DNA of 64,000 bases from an uncultured Clostridia bacterium (GCA_947629575.1 CANREF010000003.1:62001-126000); one strand, 5' to 3'. Counted from the stretch's first letter, positions 19,704 to 29,849 are shown. Notes: a model not told the origin generated them from the letters alone. Translations and numbers: made by a program.

Positions 19704-20267
19704 ATGGCACAAATTTTGGCAGGCGACATCAGAAAGGGTACTACGTTCGAATACAAGAGCGGCGTGTATACCGTAACCGAATTCCAGCACGTAAAGCCCG
19801 GCAAGGGCGCGGCGTTCGTCCGCACGACGCTCAAGAACGTCGTCACGGGACAGGTCCTCTCCGACGAGACTTTTAACCCCACGACCAAGCTCGAAACGGC
19901 ACAGGTCGAGACGAAGAAGATGACCTATTCCTATAACGACGGGGAATTCTATTACTTCATGGACGATGAGTTCAATCTTACCCCCCTCAACCATTCGCAG
20001 GTGGAAGACGCGCTCAAATATATCCGTGAGAATGATACCGTTACGGTGCGTTTCCTGTACGGGAACGCCTTCTCGGTAGAGCCCGAGAACTTTGTCGAAC
20101 TCAAAGTCATCGAGGCAGAACCGGGCGTGAAGGGGAACACGGCGACGAACGTCACCAAAGCCGCAAAGGTGGAGACGGGCGCTACCTTCCAAGTTCCCAT
20201 GTTCGTGGAAGAGGGCGACACCATCCGCATCGATACCCGCACCGGCGAGTATATGTCGAGAGTGTAA
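19704..20267 (+). CDS. efp: elongation factor P
   Basis: [46 protein letters not shown]...[13 protein letters not shown]. Confidence 0.97.
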   Translation: MAQILAGDIRKGTTFEYKSGVYTVTEFQHVKPGKGAAFVRTTLKNVVTGQVLSDETFNPTTKLETAQVETKKMTYSYNDGEFYYFMDDEFNLTPLNHSQVEDALKYIRENDTVTVRFLYGNAFSVEPENFVELKVIEAEPGVKGNTATNVTKAAKVETGATFQVPMFVEEGDTIRIDTRTGEYMSRV

Positions 20268-20271
20268 AGGG

Positions 20272-20735
20272 TTTCGCACATTTCTATGCTCACTTCCACC
20301 CCGCCCACCGACACGTCATCCCGAGCGTAGCGAAGCGAAGTCGAGGGATCTTGTCCTATTGGCAAGCGGTGGGGTGTCGTTCGCAAAGAAATGTGCGAGG
20401 GGTTAAGTTGTCTGCTCCGTAGTTACTATCTGCCCGCCCGATAACTGCTTCGTAAAAACGAAAAGCGCGAAGTGTCGCGCAAATTGTGTGCGCTTATGGA
20501 AAAGCGTGGTTTTCCAACGCGCAGATTTGGGGAATAGTTTCGCACATTTCTTTTCCCTGCGCTATGCGCCAAACGCTCTAATTGTCATTTCGAGCGGAGC
20601 GCGAAGCGCGAAGTCGAGAAATCTCACAATGGAAAAGAAATGTGCGAGGGGTTAGTTTGTCTGCTCCGTAGTTACTATCTGCCCGCCCGATAACTGCTTC
20701 GTAAAAACGAAAAGCCGTAAGTGTGCGGCAAATTG
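20272..20735 (+). repeat. modular hairpin array 1 (two palindrome brackets, two unit hairpins)
   Basis: TTTCGCACATTTC...GAAATGTGCGA brackets at 20272-20398 and 20538-20647; unit hairpins GCGCGAAGTGTCGCGCAAATTG (20465) and GCCGTAAGTGTGCGGCAAATTG (20714); shared TCTGCTCCGTAGTTACTATCTGCCCGCCCGATAACTGCTTCGTAAAAACGAAAA. Confidence 0.85.
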
Positions 20736-20887
20736 AGTGGAGTGGCGCAATTCTGTTCAACAGCGCGGGGCGCTGTGAACTGCGCCACGACAGGCGCGGT
20801 GGCCTCCGCGCCGTGCTTTGCGGCGGTCCCTGCCGCCCAAAGCGCTGCCGCAGGGGAACCCTGCTTCGCGCAGTGATGAAAGGGAAT

Positions 20888-20974
20888 CACCACCTCAGTC
20901 ACCTACGGTGACAGCTCCTCCTAAGGAGGAGCCTTGCTTGCCCCCTCCTCAGGAGGGGGGTAGGGGGGTGGTGT
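20888..20974. repeat. CACCTCAGTCAC...GTGACAGCTCCTCC...GGGGGGTAGGGGGGTGGTG dispersed element
   Basis: Near-identical core at 45859-45942, 49708-49795, partial at 3540-3580, 54652-54700 (inverted), 62066-62100. Confidence 0.8.
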
Positions 20975-21194
20975 CAAGAATCTCGCGGGGTCAATAGATG
21001 CTTCGGGGAGAGCATTGTTGGACTGCATAAGTCTCCTCACCTCAGCATGACGCGACGTCACCCATTCGACTTCGCTACTTCGTCGCTACCGCTCCTCGTG
21101 CCGCGCTTAGAGAATCAGAACTGCGCGCGGGGCAGGGTGACGTAGTGCGGGGCAGGGTGACGTAGCGCGGCAGGCACAGCAAAAAGGAATCCAT

Positions 21195-21632
21195 ATGAAA
21201 TTTGTCGCACAGAGAGTTCTCGGAGCGACTTTGACCGTAAACGATCTGCCCGTTTCCGTGATCGGACGCGGGCTCGTCGTTTTTTTCGGTGTAAAGGTCG
21301 GCGACGGGGAAAAACAAGCGGAAAAATGCTCCGAGAAGATCGCGGCATTGCGCGTGTTCGAGGATGATGCGGGCAAGATGAATCTCTCCGTAAAGGATGT
21401 GAAAGGGGAGGTGCTCTTCGTCTCGCAGTTCACGCTCTACGGCGACGCGCGAAAGGGGAATCGCCCTTCCTTCACCGAAGCCGAGCGCCCCGACCGTGCC
21501 GACGCGCTCTACGAATATGCCGCGAAAAAACTGCGCGCTCTCGGCGTTCCCGTCAAAATGGGAGTATTCGGCGCGGATATGCGGATCGAACAGATCAACG
21601 ATGGTCCCGTTACCATTCTATACGAAATATGA
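21195..21632 (+). CDS. dtd: D-aminoacyl-tRNA deacylase
   Basis: MKFVAQRVLGATLTV, LFVSQFTLYGDARKGNRPSFTEA, NDGPVTILYE. Confidence 0.95.
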   Translation: MKFVAQRVLGATLTVNDLPVSVIGRGLVVFFGVKVGDGEKQAEKCSEKIAALRVFEDDAGKMNLSVKDVKGEVLFVSQFTLYGDARKGNRPSFTEAERPDRADALYEYAAKKLRALGVPVKMGVFGADMRIEQINDGPVTILYEI

Positions 21633-22462
21633 AGATCAACTTTTTAGGTACAGGCGCGGCGGAGGGTATCCCCGCGATCTTCTGCAACTGCACGTTTTGC
21701 CGCAAGGCGCGGCAGGAAGGGCTCGTTCGCTCCCGCACGCAAGTCCTCTTCGACGGGGAACTCTCCGTCGATTTTCCGCCCGACGCCTTCTATCATATGG
21801 CGAAGAGCGGAGCGGATTTTTCCGCGCTCGGCTATGTGCTCTTTACCCATTCGCACATGGACCACTTATATGCGAACGACTTTATTCTGAGGGGATATAA
21901 ATACGCCTCCGCGCTCACCGTGCCCGAGCTCCATATCTTCGGAAACCGCGAAGTGTGCGAGGTATTCTGCGAGAGCACCCGCCGCGAGCTTCGCGACGAC
22001 ATCCGCTCCACCATCCACCTCTACGAACTCAGTGCGTTCGAGGAAGCGCGCTTCGGCGGCTGGACAGTCTATCCGCTCAAGGCGAAGCATTCTTCCAAAG
22101 ACCCCCTCGTCTTTCTCCTCGAAAAGGAGGGAAAGCGGGTGTTCTACCTGCACGACACGGGACTGCTCCCCGAGGAGGATTACGAATATCTCTCCATGAT
22201 CGGCGGGAAGGCAGCGGAGTTGATCGTCTTCGACTGCACCTTTCTCTTCGACAGGGCGGACGGAAATGCGCGGCATATGGGGCTCTATGAGAACGCGGAG
22301 ATCTTTCGCCGCCTCGAAGAGTTGGGACTTGCCGACGGGCATACGAAGAAGGTGATCACCCACTTTTCCCACAACGCCGCCCCGACCGCGGAAAAGCTCA
22401 GACGCGCCGAGGAGGAATTCGGCGTTATCGCCGCCTACGACGGCATGGAGCTCGAACTCTGA
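21629..22462 (+). CDS. MBL-fold metallohydrolase (PhnP-like)
   Basis: MKINFLGTGAAEGIPAIFCNCTFCRKAR, FTHSHMDHLYANDFI, THFSHNAAPT. Confidence 0.85.
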   Translation: MKINFLGTGAAEGIPAIFCNCTFCRKARQEGLVRSRTQVLFDGELSVDFPPDAFYHMAKSGADFSALGYVLFTHSHMDHLYANDFILRGYKYASALTVPELHIFGNREVCEVFCESTRRELRDDIRSTIHLYELSAFEEARFGGWTVYPLKAKHSSKDPLVFLLEKEGKRVFYLHDTGLLPEEDYEYLSMIGGKAAELIVFDCTFLFDRADGNARHMGLYENAEIFRRLEELGLADGHTKKVITHFSHNAAPTAEKLRRAEEEFGVIAAYDGMELEL

Positions 22463-22484
22463 AATTCCGACGGATATAAAATAG

Positions 22485-22524
22485 GGCGCGCCCCCGACCA
22501 TTTGCGGTCGGGGGCGCGCCTTTT
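22485..22524. terminator. bidirectional intrinsic terminator between convergent genes
   Basis: GGCGCGCCCCCGACC-ATTTGC-GGTCGGGGGCGCGCC-TTTT. Confidence 0.88.
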
Positions 22525-22543
22525 CGGATATGGAGAAAGATGT

Positions 22544-23515
22544 TTAACCGTCCACCAGAGCTTTGTATTCTGCGCGGTATTCTTCCTTGACGAGGGAATC
22601 GCCGAAGACCGCATCATGCGCCGCTTGCTGCAAAATCCCCGCCTGTTCCTCTGTGATCGAGAGGGGATAGAACGTGCAGCCGACGGGGGATCTTCCGAAC
22701 ACTGTCGCAAAGTGACAGAGTGCGGCAAGATAGCTTCCCGCAGCGGAGGGGTGGGTCATGTCCGCGTTATAGAGTTCGATCTCGGGGTGGCTTGCGTTGA
22801 CGAGGTAGAACGCCGCACCGACCCGCGAGACGGGGATCCCTTCCTTTTCGCCGACCGCCTCGTATGCAGCCATCACCTTTTGCGCGTGCTGCTCATAGGT
22901 CAGATTGTTGGCTGCAAGATCGGGTGAGGTCGGCTTCCGTCCCCACGTCATGTAGAGCACGTCCCGCGTGCCCGTCTTTTGGATGCGGTCGTGCATCCGC
23001 TTTGCTCCCGTGATGAAGAGATCGGGCGACGTCGCGGGAAAGAGGCTCTGATCCTGATAGAAGATGAAATCGTATTGATGAGAATTGAGCCGATCTTCGA
23101 CGATCGATCCGAAGGGATCGGTCGGATTGGAGAAGCGGATGAGATCGTAGCCGCCCTCCGTGACGTGATCGATCATGGCGTCCAAATATCCCTCGTCCTG
23201 TATCACGCGGTTGAACATGCTCCAAAGATCGTTGACATAGGTATAGCTATTGCCGATCATGAGGAACGTATAGCTCCTATTTGTGGGCAACGCTTCCCCG
23301 CTCGCGCCGAGATAGTTGTCGGAATAGCTGCTGCCGCAGTCGCAGGTATGCAGCACGCAGCCCTGTACCCCGTGCGCGGGCTCGATCACCGTTTCCCGAT
23401 AGTTGTGCACATGCACGCTGTCTTGGTTATCTTGGGGTTCTTGCCCCCCGCCGCCGCAGCCGCAGAGCGCCAAACAGAACGTAAGTGCCATTCCTGCCAA
23501 TACTTTTGTTTTCAT
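22544..23515 (-). CDS. lipoprotein with SGNH/GDSL-like fold
   Basis: Lipobox LALC-G; FLMIGNSYTYVNDLW; DMTHPSAAGSYLAA; N-terminal HVHNYRETVIEPAHGVQGCVLHTCDCGSSYSDNY Cys motif. Confidence 0.65.
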   Translation of the reverse strand: MKTKVLAGMALTFCLALCGCGGGGQEPQDNQDSVHVHNYRETVIEPAHGVQGCVLHTCDCGSSYSDNYLGASGEALPTNRSYTFLMIGNSYTYVNDLWSMFNRVIQDEGYLDAMIDHVTEGGYDLIRFSNPTDPFGSIVEDRLNSHQYDFIFYQDQSLFPATSPDLFITGAKRMHDRIQKTGTRDVLYMTWGRKPTSPDLAANNLTYEQHAQKVMAAYEAVGEKEGIPVSRVGAAFYLVNASHPEIELYNADMTHPSAAGSYLAALCHFATVFGRSPVGCTFYPLSITEEQAGILQQAAHDAVFGDSLVKEEYRAEYKALVDG

Positions 23516-23664
23516 TTGAGTTTCCCCTTTGATTTGGTTTCGGTTTTCCGATCGATTCGTTCATATCTGCGAATCTCGTTTTCATCATAGCAGAAATAAT
23601 TCTCAAAAAATAGAGAATTTTGCTCGAAAAAATAGCAATATCTTCCCGAAAGCGGGGCAATAAG

Positions 23665-23965
23665 AGGTGGGAAGGGGGGTGGGCACTTGGCTCCCCTCAT
23701 AGGGGAGCTGGCACGAACGAAGTGAGTGACTGAGGGGTTCTCCGAGAGTAGAGAAACCCTTTCGGCATTCGCTACGCTCATGCCACCTGTCTCGGGCAAG
23801 TGGATTCTTGCCCTCAGTCACCGTTCGCGCGGCAAATGCGCTACTTCGTCGCTGACGCTCCTTGTGCCGCCTAAGGAATCATGACAGTAGAAAGGCGGGG
23901 CACTCACGCAACGCGCCAACGATTATCAATCGTTGGCAGAAAGCGTTGCTCCACCTAAAAGGGGA
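23665..23965. repeat. composite intergenic repeat region (CTCAGTCAC-type element inverted; AGGTGGAGCA..GCCAACG-TTGATAA-CGTTGGC element)
   Basis: 23906-23965 (-) matches 3371-3430 (+): GGTGGAGCA-TGC-TTCTGCCAACG-TTGATAA-CGTTGGCGC; 23840-23870 matches 21073-21105 (CTACTTCGTCGCT..CGCTCCT.GTGCCGC). Confidence 0.7.
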
Positions 23966-24137
23966 AGCAAGAACCCCCACCTGTCATGGCTGACGCCCTG
24001 CCACCCGCCCCCACAAGTGGGGGCAGGTAAAAACGTCCAAAGTATGGCGTCCGAAAGAAATTCGTTTGGAAAACGCCCGCCAAAAAGTTTACTTTTTTAT
24101 GAAAAACGTGTAAAATAAGGGCATATAGGGAGCTTGT

Positions 24138-24995
24138 ATGGGTATTCTCACAAGATTGAAAAATCTGTTTTCCCGCAAGAGACCCGTGCTCGGGCTCGCG
24201 CTCGGGAGCGGCGGGGCAAAGGGAATGGCGCACCTCGGCGCGATCAAGGCGTTCGAGGAGGCGGGCATTCACTTTGACGTTGTGGCGGGCGCATCCATAG
24301 GCTCTATCGTCGGCGCGCTCTATGCGAAGGGCTATACTTCCGCCGACATGATACAGGTCATCGAAAGTCTGAACCGCAAGGAATTCGCCAAGAATCTGCA
24401 TCCCTTTGCCGATCTTTCCTTTGCGGAACAATTTTTGGAGCGCTATCTCGAGGGGGATATCTCCTCCCTTGCACTGCCCTTTGCGGCGTGGGTGACGGAC
24501 GGGGAGACAAACGAAGGGAAGATGCTCTCTTCGGGAAAGACCGCCCGCGTGATCACCGCCTCGTCGGCGATCCCGCCCTTCTTCCGCGGTGTGGATATCG
24601 ACGGGAGAAGATATTACGACGGCGCTTTTTCCAACGGTGTGCCCTGCGAGGCGTGCAGAACTCTCGGCGCGGACTTTGTGCTCGGGATCGATCTGTCCGC
24701 CTTCCAGAAGCCCGAGGAGGAGAAGGGAAGGATCTCCCGTCTCTTCGGCGCGGCGATCGCAAAGATGAGCCCCGTGCATTATAACGACGACTGCAGATCC
24801 CGCGGCTATGCGCAGGCCGATCTCATGCTCACCCCCAATTTGCTCAACTTCCGAGCGACGGACGTCTCCCGCGAAGGAATGGACGGCATGTTTGAAGTGG
24901 GCTATGAGACCGCGCGGGAAAATATCGAAAAAATCAAAGAAGCCATCAGAAAATGTCCGAGAAACAAAAGAAAAAGCTCCCCGTCCGAAAGCTGA
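24138..24995 (+). CDS. patatin-like phospholipase
   Basis: LGLALGSGGAKGMAHLGAIKAFEEAGI, GASIGSIVGALYAKG, YYDGAFSNGVP. Confidence 0.92.
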   Translation: MGILTRLKNLFSRKRPVLGLALGSGGAKGMAHLGAIKAFEEAGIHFDVVAGASIGSIVGALYAKGYTSADMIQVIESLNRKEFAKNLHPFADLSFAEQFLERYLEGDISSLALPFAAWVTDGETNEGKMLSSGKTARVITASSAIPPFFRGVDIDGRRYYDGAFSNGVPCEACRTLGADFVLGIDLSAFQKPEEEKGRISRLFGAAIAKMSPVHYNDDCRSRGYAQADLMLTPNLLNFRATDVSREGMDGMFEVGYETARENIEKIKEAIRKCPRNKRKSSPSES

Positions 24996-25927
24996 TCTTC
25001 GCGGGCGCGGCGGTTTTCGTCGTGATCTTGCTCGCCCTCTTGGAATTGCTCCTTCCCTTTGACGCCCTTCTGCCCGGACTTGCGATCCCTCCGCGGGAGG
25101 ACGCGGTGCGCCTTCACTTTGTGGACGTCGGGCAGGGAGACTGCATCATCGTGGAATTTCCCGAGGGAGATATTCTGGTGGTGGACGGCGGCAGCGGAGG
25201 GTTTCGCTCGGAGAATCACCTCATCCGCTACATCAAGGGGCTTCATCCTACGTCCGTTTCGGTCATGGCGACCCATTCGGACGCCGACCATTGCGCGGGG
25301 CTCACCTATGTCCTCCGCGCCTTCGACGTGGAACGGTGCTATATGCCGCTCATCCCCGCCGATACGGAGGAGTACCGAGACTTTGCGGGCGAGGCGGAGG
25401 CGGAAGGGTGCGAGGTGCTGCCCTTCACCCGTTACGACGTCATCGCGCGGGACGGGGGCTATCTTACTTGCATCTCCCCGCGCTCTCAAGAGGACTCGGA
25501 CAACGACGACGCTTCCACCGTGCTCTATCTCTCCTTCGGCGGCGTGCGTGCGCTCCTCTGCGGGGACATCTCCGCCCAACGGGAAGAGCTGCTCGCGCGG
25601 GAATATGCCCTTCCCTTGGGAGACGGGGAGAATGTGCTCGGGCGCGGGGAATATCCCGTGCGGCTCGAGGACATCGATCTTGTCAAAGCCGCACATCACG
25701 GCTCTGCCAATTCCTCTTCCGAAGAGTGGCTTTCCCTCCTTCGCCCGCGCACGCTTATCGTCACCTGCGGGCGGGGGAATTCCTACAGACATCCCGCCGA
25801 AGACGCTCTCGCCCGCTTCCGTGCGGCTTCGCCCGCGGGAGAGATCTATCGCACGGACGAGCTCGGCGATATTATTTTTACGATGAAAGAGGGGACGGCT
25901 CCCATCGTCCTCGGGGGTGAAATATGA
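24953..25927 (+). CDS. membrane-anchored ComEC/Rec2-like MBL-fold hydrolase
   Basis: N-terminal TM; HFVDVGQGDCIIVEFPEGDILVVDGGSG, THSDADHCAGL, AAHHGSANSSSEEWL; no ComEC channel domain. Confidence 0.85.
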   Translation: MSEKQKKKLPVRKLIFAGAAVFVVILLALLELLLPFDALLPGLAIPPREDAVRLHFVDVGQGDCIIVEFPEGDILVVDGGSGGFRSENHLIRYIKGLHPTSVSVMATHSDADHCAGLTYVLRAFDVERCYMPLIPADTEEYRDFAGEAEAEGCEVLPFTRYDVIARDGGYLTCISPRSQEDSDNDDASTVLYLSFGGVRALLCGDISAQREELLAREYALPLGDGENVLGRGEYPVRLEDIDLVKAAHHGSANSSSEEWLSLLRPRTLIVTCGRGNSYRHPAEDALARFRAASPAGEIYRTDELGDIIFTMKEGTAPIVLGGEI

Positions 25928-27048
25928 AACTCACAACGGCAGGCGAATCGCACGGCAAAGGGCTCTTCGCGATCCTCGAGGGATTTCCCGCCGGGCTGAA
26001 ACTTGACCTAACGCGCATCGACGGCGAACTTGCCCGCCGCCGCGGCGGGCACGGCAGAGGGGCGCGGCAGAACATCGAATGCGACCGCGTGGAATTCCTC
26101 TCGGGAGTGAGAGATCTCGTCACGCTCGGCAGCCCGCTTGCGCTCACGGTGAAGAACCGCGACTACGAGAATTGGAAAGGCTGCATGGCGCCCGAGGGGT
26201 GCGACGCCTCCGCGCGCCCGCTCACGGCGGTGCGCCCCGGTCATGCCGACCTTGCGGGAACGGAAAAGTACGAACTTAAAGACGCGCGCAATATCCTCGA
26301 ACGGGCGTCCGCGCGGGAGACAGCGGTGCGGGTCGCCGCAGGCACGGTATGCCGTCTTCTGCTTGAAAAGTTGAACATTTTCGTTGCGGGGTATGTCCGC
26401 TCCGTGGGGAGCGTGTGTGACGAAAAAGAGTATACGTATGCACAAATTCTGTCACAAAGAGGGAAAGACCTTTGCATGGCGGACGCAGAAAAGGAGCTGG
26501 AAGCGATCGAACTCATCGACCGTGCCCGCGCCGCGGGGGACACCCTCGGCGGAGTGGCGGAACTGCGCGTTATCGGGCTGAAGAGCGGCTTTGGGAGTTG
26601 CATGACCTACGAAGAGAAACTGGACGCCCGCCTTTGCGCCGCGCTCATGAGCGTGCAGGCGATCAAGGGAGTGGAAGTCGGGCTCGGATTTTCGGCGGCA
26701 GGGCGCTTCGGGAGCGAAGTGCACGACGAGATCTTTGCGGAAAACGGCAAACGGATACGCAAAACCAACCGCGCAGGCGGGATCGAAGGGGGGATGTCCA
26801 ACGGGGAAGAGCTCGTTCTCCATGCCGCGATGAAGCCCATTCCCACCCTCATGAAGGGTTTGCGGACGGTGGATATTGTAACGGGCGAGCCCGTAATAGC
26901 TGCCGCGGAGCGCAGCGACGTCTGTGCGATCGCGGCTTGCGAGACGGTGCTTGAGAGCGTCCTTTGCACCGCGCTCGCGCAAGTCGTTCTGGAAAGGTTG
27001 GGAGGGGACACTGTGGCGCAGCTCGCCGCGCGCTACGAAGCACTATGA
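25924..27048 (+). CDS. aroC: chorismate synthase
   Basis: TAGESHGKGLFAILEGFPAGL, RPGHADLAGTEKY, AGGIEGGMSNGEELVLHAAMKPIPT. Confidence 0.96.
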   Translation: MKLTTAGESHGKGLFAILEGFPAGLKLDLTRIDGELARRRGGHGRGARQNIECDRVEFLSGVRDLVTLGSPLALTVKNRDYENWKGCMAPEGCDASARPLTAVRPGHADLAGTEKYELKDARNILERASARETAVRVAAGTVCRLLLEKLNIFVAGYVRSVGSVCDEKEYTYAQILSQRGKDLCMADAEKELEAIELIDRARAAGDTLGGVAELRVIGLKSGFGSCMTYEEKLDARLCAALMSVQAIKGVEVGLGFSAAGRFGSEVHDEIFAENGKRIRKTNRAGGIEGGMSNGEELVLHAAMKPIPTLMKGLRTVDIVTGEPVIAAAERSDVCAIAACETVLESVLCTALAQVVLERLGGDTVAQLAARYEAL

Positions 27049-28106
27049 GAACATTTCATCTCAAGAGCCCTGCAAGGGCGCAGGAGAGCGTCATAATCTG
27101 CCGCAAAAATGTCTTTTCCGCGGAGCTTTCGCCCATGCGGGAAGACCTTCTGCGGGGCGGCGGGCTTCTATTTACCGATTCCAACGTCTTTGCGCTCTAC
27201 CGAACGCAGATCGAAAAATATCTCGGCGGCGTGCCCGTTTACGTGATGCAGGCGGGGGAAGCGCACAAGAACGAGCAGACCCTCTTTGCCCTTCTTCGCG
27301 CCATGTCGGAAAACGGACTGCGCCGCAATTCCACCCTCATCGCCCTCGGCGGCGGCGTGGTGGGGGATATCGGCGGGCTCGCCGCAAGCCTCTACATGCG
27401 GGGGATCTCCTGCGTGCAAGTGCCTACGACTTTGCTCGCGCAGACAGACAGTTCGGTGGGCGGCAAGACCGCCATCGATTTTTGCGGGGTGAAGAACCTT
27501 GTCGGCGCTTTCAAACAGCCCGAAAGGGTGCTCGCAGACCCCGTATTTTTTGAAACGCTCCCCAAGCGGGAGATCCGCTGCGGGCTCGGGGAGATCGTCA
27601 AGCACGGCGCTCTCTGCTCCGCGATCTTCGAAAAATTGTGGGAAAACAGAGACCGTCTGTTCGATCTCGGCTTCCTCGGGGAGATCGTGCCCATGAACAT
27701 CGCGTTCAAGGCGTCGATCGTGCGGCAAGATCCCTATGAACGCTCTCTGCGCGCTTCCCTCAATCTCGGGCATACGACGGCGCACGCGATAGAGCTCTCT
27801 TCCTCCCTCTCGCACGGGGAATGCGTGCTCCTCGGGTTGATCTTGGAGGGAAAGATCGCCGAAAGGCGTTTGGGGCGCGACGGGGAATACGGCAAACTGC
27901 TCGACGAGCTCTGCCTCAGGGCGCTCGGGAGTATGCCGAAGTTCGAGCTTTCGGAAGAGACGGCGCTCTGCGCCCTGCACGATAAAAAGAACAGAGCGGA
28001 GGGAAAGGTGCGGCTCACCCTGTCGCGCAGCCTCGGCACATTTGAATTCCTCGAACTTCCCTTCGGGGAGTATGTAAAAGAGCTGAAGGAGGTCGGATCG
28101 TGTTAA
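27045..28106 (+). CDS. aroB: 3-dehydroquinate synthase
   Basis: LIALGGGVVGDIGGLAASLYMRGISCVQVPTTLLAQTDSSVGGKTAID; ATG at 27045 overlapping aroC stop. Confidence 0.96.
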   Translation: MRTFHLKSPARAQESVIICRKNVFSAELSPMREDLLRGGGLLFTDSNVFALYRTQIEKYLGGVPVYVMQAGEAHKNEQTLFALLRAMSENGLRRNSTLIALGGGVVGDIGGLAASLYMRGISCVQVPTTLLAQTDSSVGGKTAIDFCGVKNLVGAFKQPERVLADPVFFETLPKREIRCGLGEIVKHGALCSAIFEKLWENRDRLFDLGFLGEIVPMNIAFKASIVRQDPYERSLRASLNLGHTTAHAIELSSSLSHGECVLLGLILEGKIAERRLGRDGEYGKLLDELCLRALGSMPKFELSEETALCALHDKKNRAEGKVRLTLSRSLGTFEFLELPFGEYVKELKEVGSC

Positions 28107-28927
28107 GGCTCGCCGTCATCGGCAAGGATGTCTCAGGGTCTCTGAGCCCGGGGATACACCGCTTCGTTTTGGGAAAACTCGGAATTGCCTGCGTCTATGA
28201 CGCCGTCTCCATTCCCCCGTGCGAATTCCCTTCGCGCGCGGAAAAGCTCCTGAAGGAGTATGACGGTCTCAACGTCACCATCCCCTTCAAGCTGGAGATC
28301 CTGCCTTTTTTGCGGGAGACGGCGGGGGACGCCAAGACGTTCGGCGCGGTGAATACGGTGGTGTGCGGAACGCGCACGGGATACAACACCGACGGCCGCG
28401 GCTTCATGCTCATGCTCGAAAACGAGGGCGTGCAGACGCGCGGCAAAACCGTTTTGGTGCTCGGCGCGGGCGGCGCGGGCAGAAGCTGTATCAAGATGCT
28501 CCTCGGGAGCGGGGCAGAGGTTTCCGCCTACGATTTGAGCGAAGAGCGGCTTTTTGCCGTCTTTTCCGAATTCGGCGGTTTCACCCCTCTTTCCGAAGTG
28601 CCCGCCGCAAACTACAGCATCGTCGTCAACTGCACGGGCGTCGGGATGCACGATACCGTGGGGAAACTTCCCTCGGTAAAAAGGGACGGAACGGAAGTTT
28701 CCTCCGCCTGTCTGCTCGAAGGGGCGGAGACCGCGGTGGACCTCATCTATACCCCCCCGATTTCGGCGTTCCTCGCCGAAGGAGAGAGAAGGGGGCTGAA
28801 GACGGTGAACGGGCTCGGGATGCTCTTCTATCAGGCATATCTTGCGGATTGCATCTTCCTTAAAAGGGAGGCGGACGGGGAGGAAGCAAAGCGGTTCTAT
28901 CAAGAATACAGGGAGAAAATAAGATGA
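28100..28927 (+). CDS. aroE: shikimate dehydrogenase
   Basis: GKDVSGSLSPGIHRF, GLNVTIPFK, LGAGGAGRSCIKML, VDLIYTPP. Confidence 0.93.
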   Translation: MLRLAVIGKDVSGSLSPGIHRFVLGKLGIACVYDAVSIPPCEFPSRAEKLLKEYDGLNVTIPFKLEILPFLRETAGDAKTFGAVNTVVCGTRTGYNTDGRGFMLMLENEGVQTRGKTVLVLGAGGAGRSCIKMLLGSGAEVSAYDLSEERLFAVFSEFGGFTPLSEVPAANYSIVVNCTGVGMHDTVGKLPSVKRDGTEVSSACLLEGAETAVDLIYTPPISAFLAEGERRGLKTVNGLGMLFYQAYLADCIFLKREADGEEAKRFYQEYREKIR

Positions 28928-29343
28928 AATTTTTGGTGATCAACGGGGTCAATCTCGGCAGAACGGGCACGCGCGAGCGGGGGATCTACGGGAGCGAGAC
29001 GCTCGAGGAGATCAACGCGGAACTTGAAAAGTTCGTGCGCGCGCACGGGCACGAAGTCGATTTCTTTCAATCGGACGTCGAAGGCGAGCTCTGCCGCAAG
29101 ATCGGAGAGGCGGGCGGCTACGACGGCGTCGTCTTAAACGCGGGGGCTTACACCCACTATTCCATTGCGCTTCGGGACGCCGTTGCGGGAATTCCCACCC
29201 CCGTCGTGGAAGTGCACATGAGCAACGTCCATGCGCGGGAGGAGTTCCGCCATGTCTCCGTGCTCACCCCCGTCTGCAGGGGAGAGATCCTCGGCTTCGG
29301 CAAGAAGAGCTATCAGCTCGCTTTGGAGAGTTTTTGGTTATGA
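28924..29343 (+). CDS. aroQ: type II 3-dehydroquinate dehydratase
   Basis: VINGVNLGRTGTRERGIYGSETLEEIN, FFQSDVEGELCRKI, VVLNAGAYTHYSIALRDAV. Confidence 0.95.
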   Translation: MKFLVINGVNLGRTGTRERGIYGSETLEEINAELEKFVRAHGHEVDFFQSDVEGELCRKIGEAGGYDGVVLNAGAYTHYSIALRDAVAGIPTPVVEVHMSNVHAREEFRHVSVLTPVCRGEILGFGKKSYQLALESFWL

Positions 29344-29849
29344 ACATCGTACTCTGCGGCATGATGGGAGTGGGCAAATCCACCGTCGGCATAAAGATCG
29401 CCCACCTCACAGGCAGGAAATGGGTGGATACCGACGTCATCATCACCTCCCGCCACGGGAGGATCTCGGACATCTTCGAATTTTACGGAGAGGAACACTT
29501 CCGTGCACTCGAAACGGAGGTCGCGCGGGAGCTCTCAAAGGAAGACGGGCTCGTCATTTCCACGGGCGGCGGCATGGTGCTCAAGCCCGAAAATCACGAA
29601 CTCCTCGCGGGAACGGGCAAGATATTCTTTCTGCGGGCGACCTTCGAGACCTTGCTCACCCGCGTCCGCGCCGATGAGACCCGCCCCCTCTTAAAGGACA
29701 CGGGCAGGACGGCGGAACGGCTCAAAGAACTGCTCAGCGCGCGCACCCCCGTCTATGAGCACGTCGCCGACTATATCGTCGATACGGACGGCGTCACCGT
29801 GGAGGAAGTCGCCCAACGCATCATCGCGCTTGCGGAGGGGAAGGAATGA
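29340..29849 (+). CDS. aroK: shikimate kinase
   Basis: IVLCGMMGVGKSTVGIKIAHLTGRKWVDTD, ISTGGGMVL. Confidence 0.92.
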   Translation: MNIVLCGMMGVGKSTVGIKIAHLTGRKWVDTDVIITSRHGRISDIFEFYGEEHFRALETEVARELSKEDGLVISTGGGMVLKPENHELLAGTGKIFFLRATFETLLTRVRADETRPLLKDTGRTAERLKELLSARTPVYEHVADYIVDTDGVTVEEVAQRIIALAEGKE

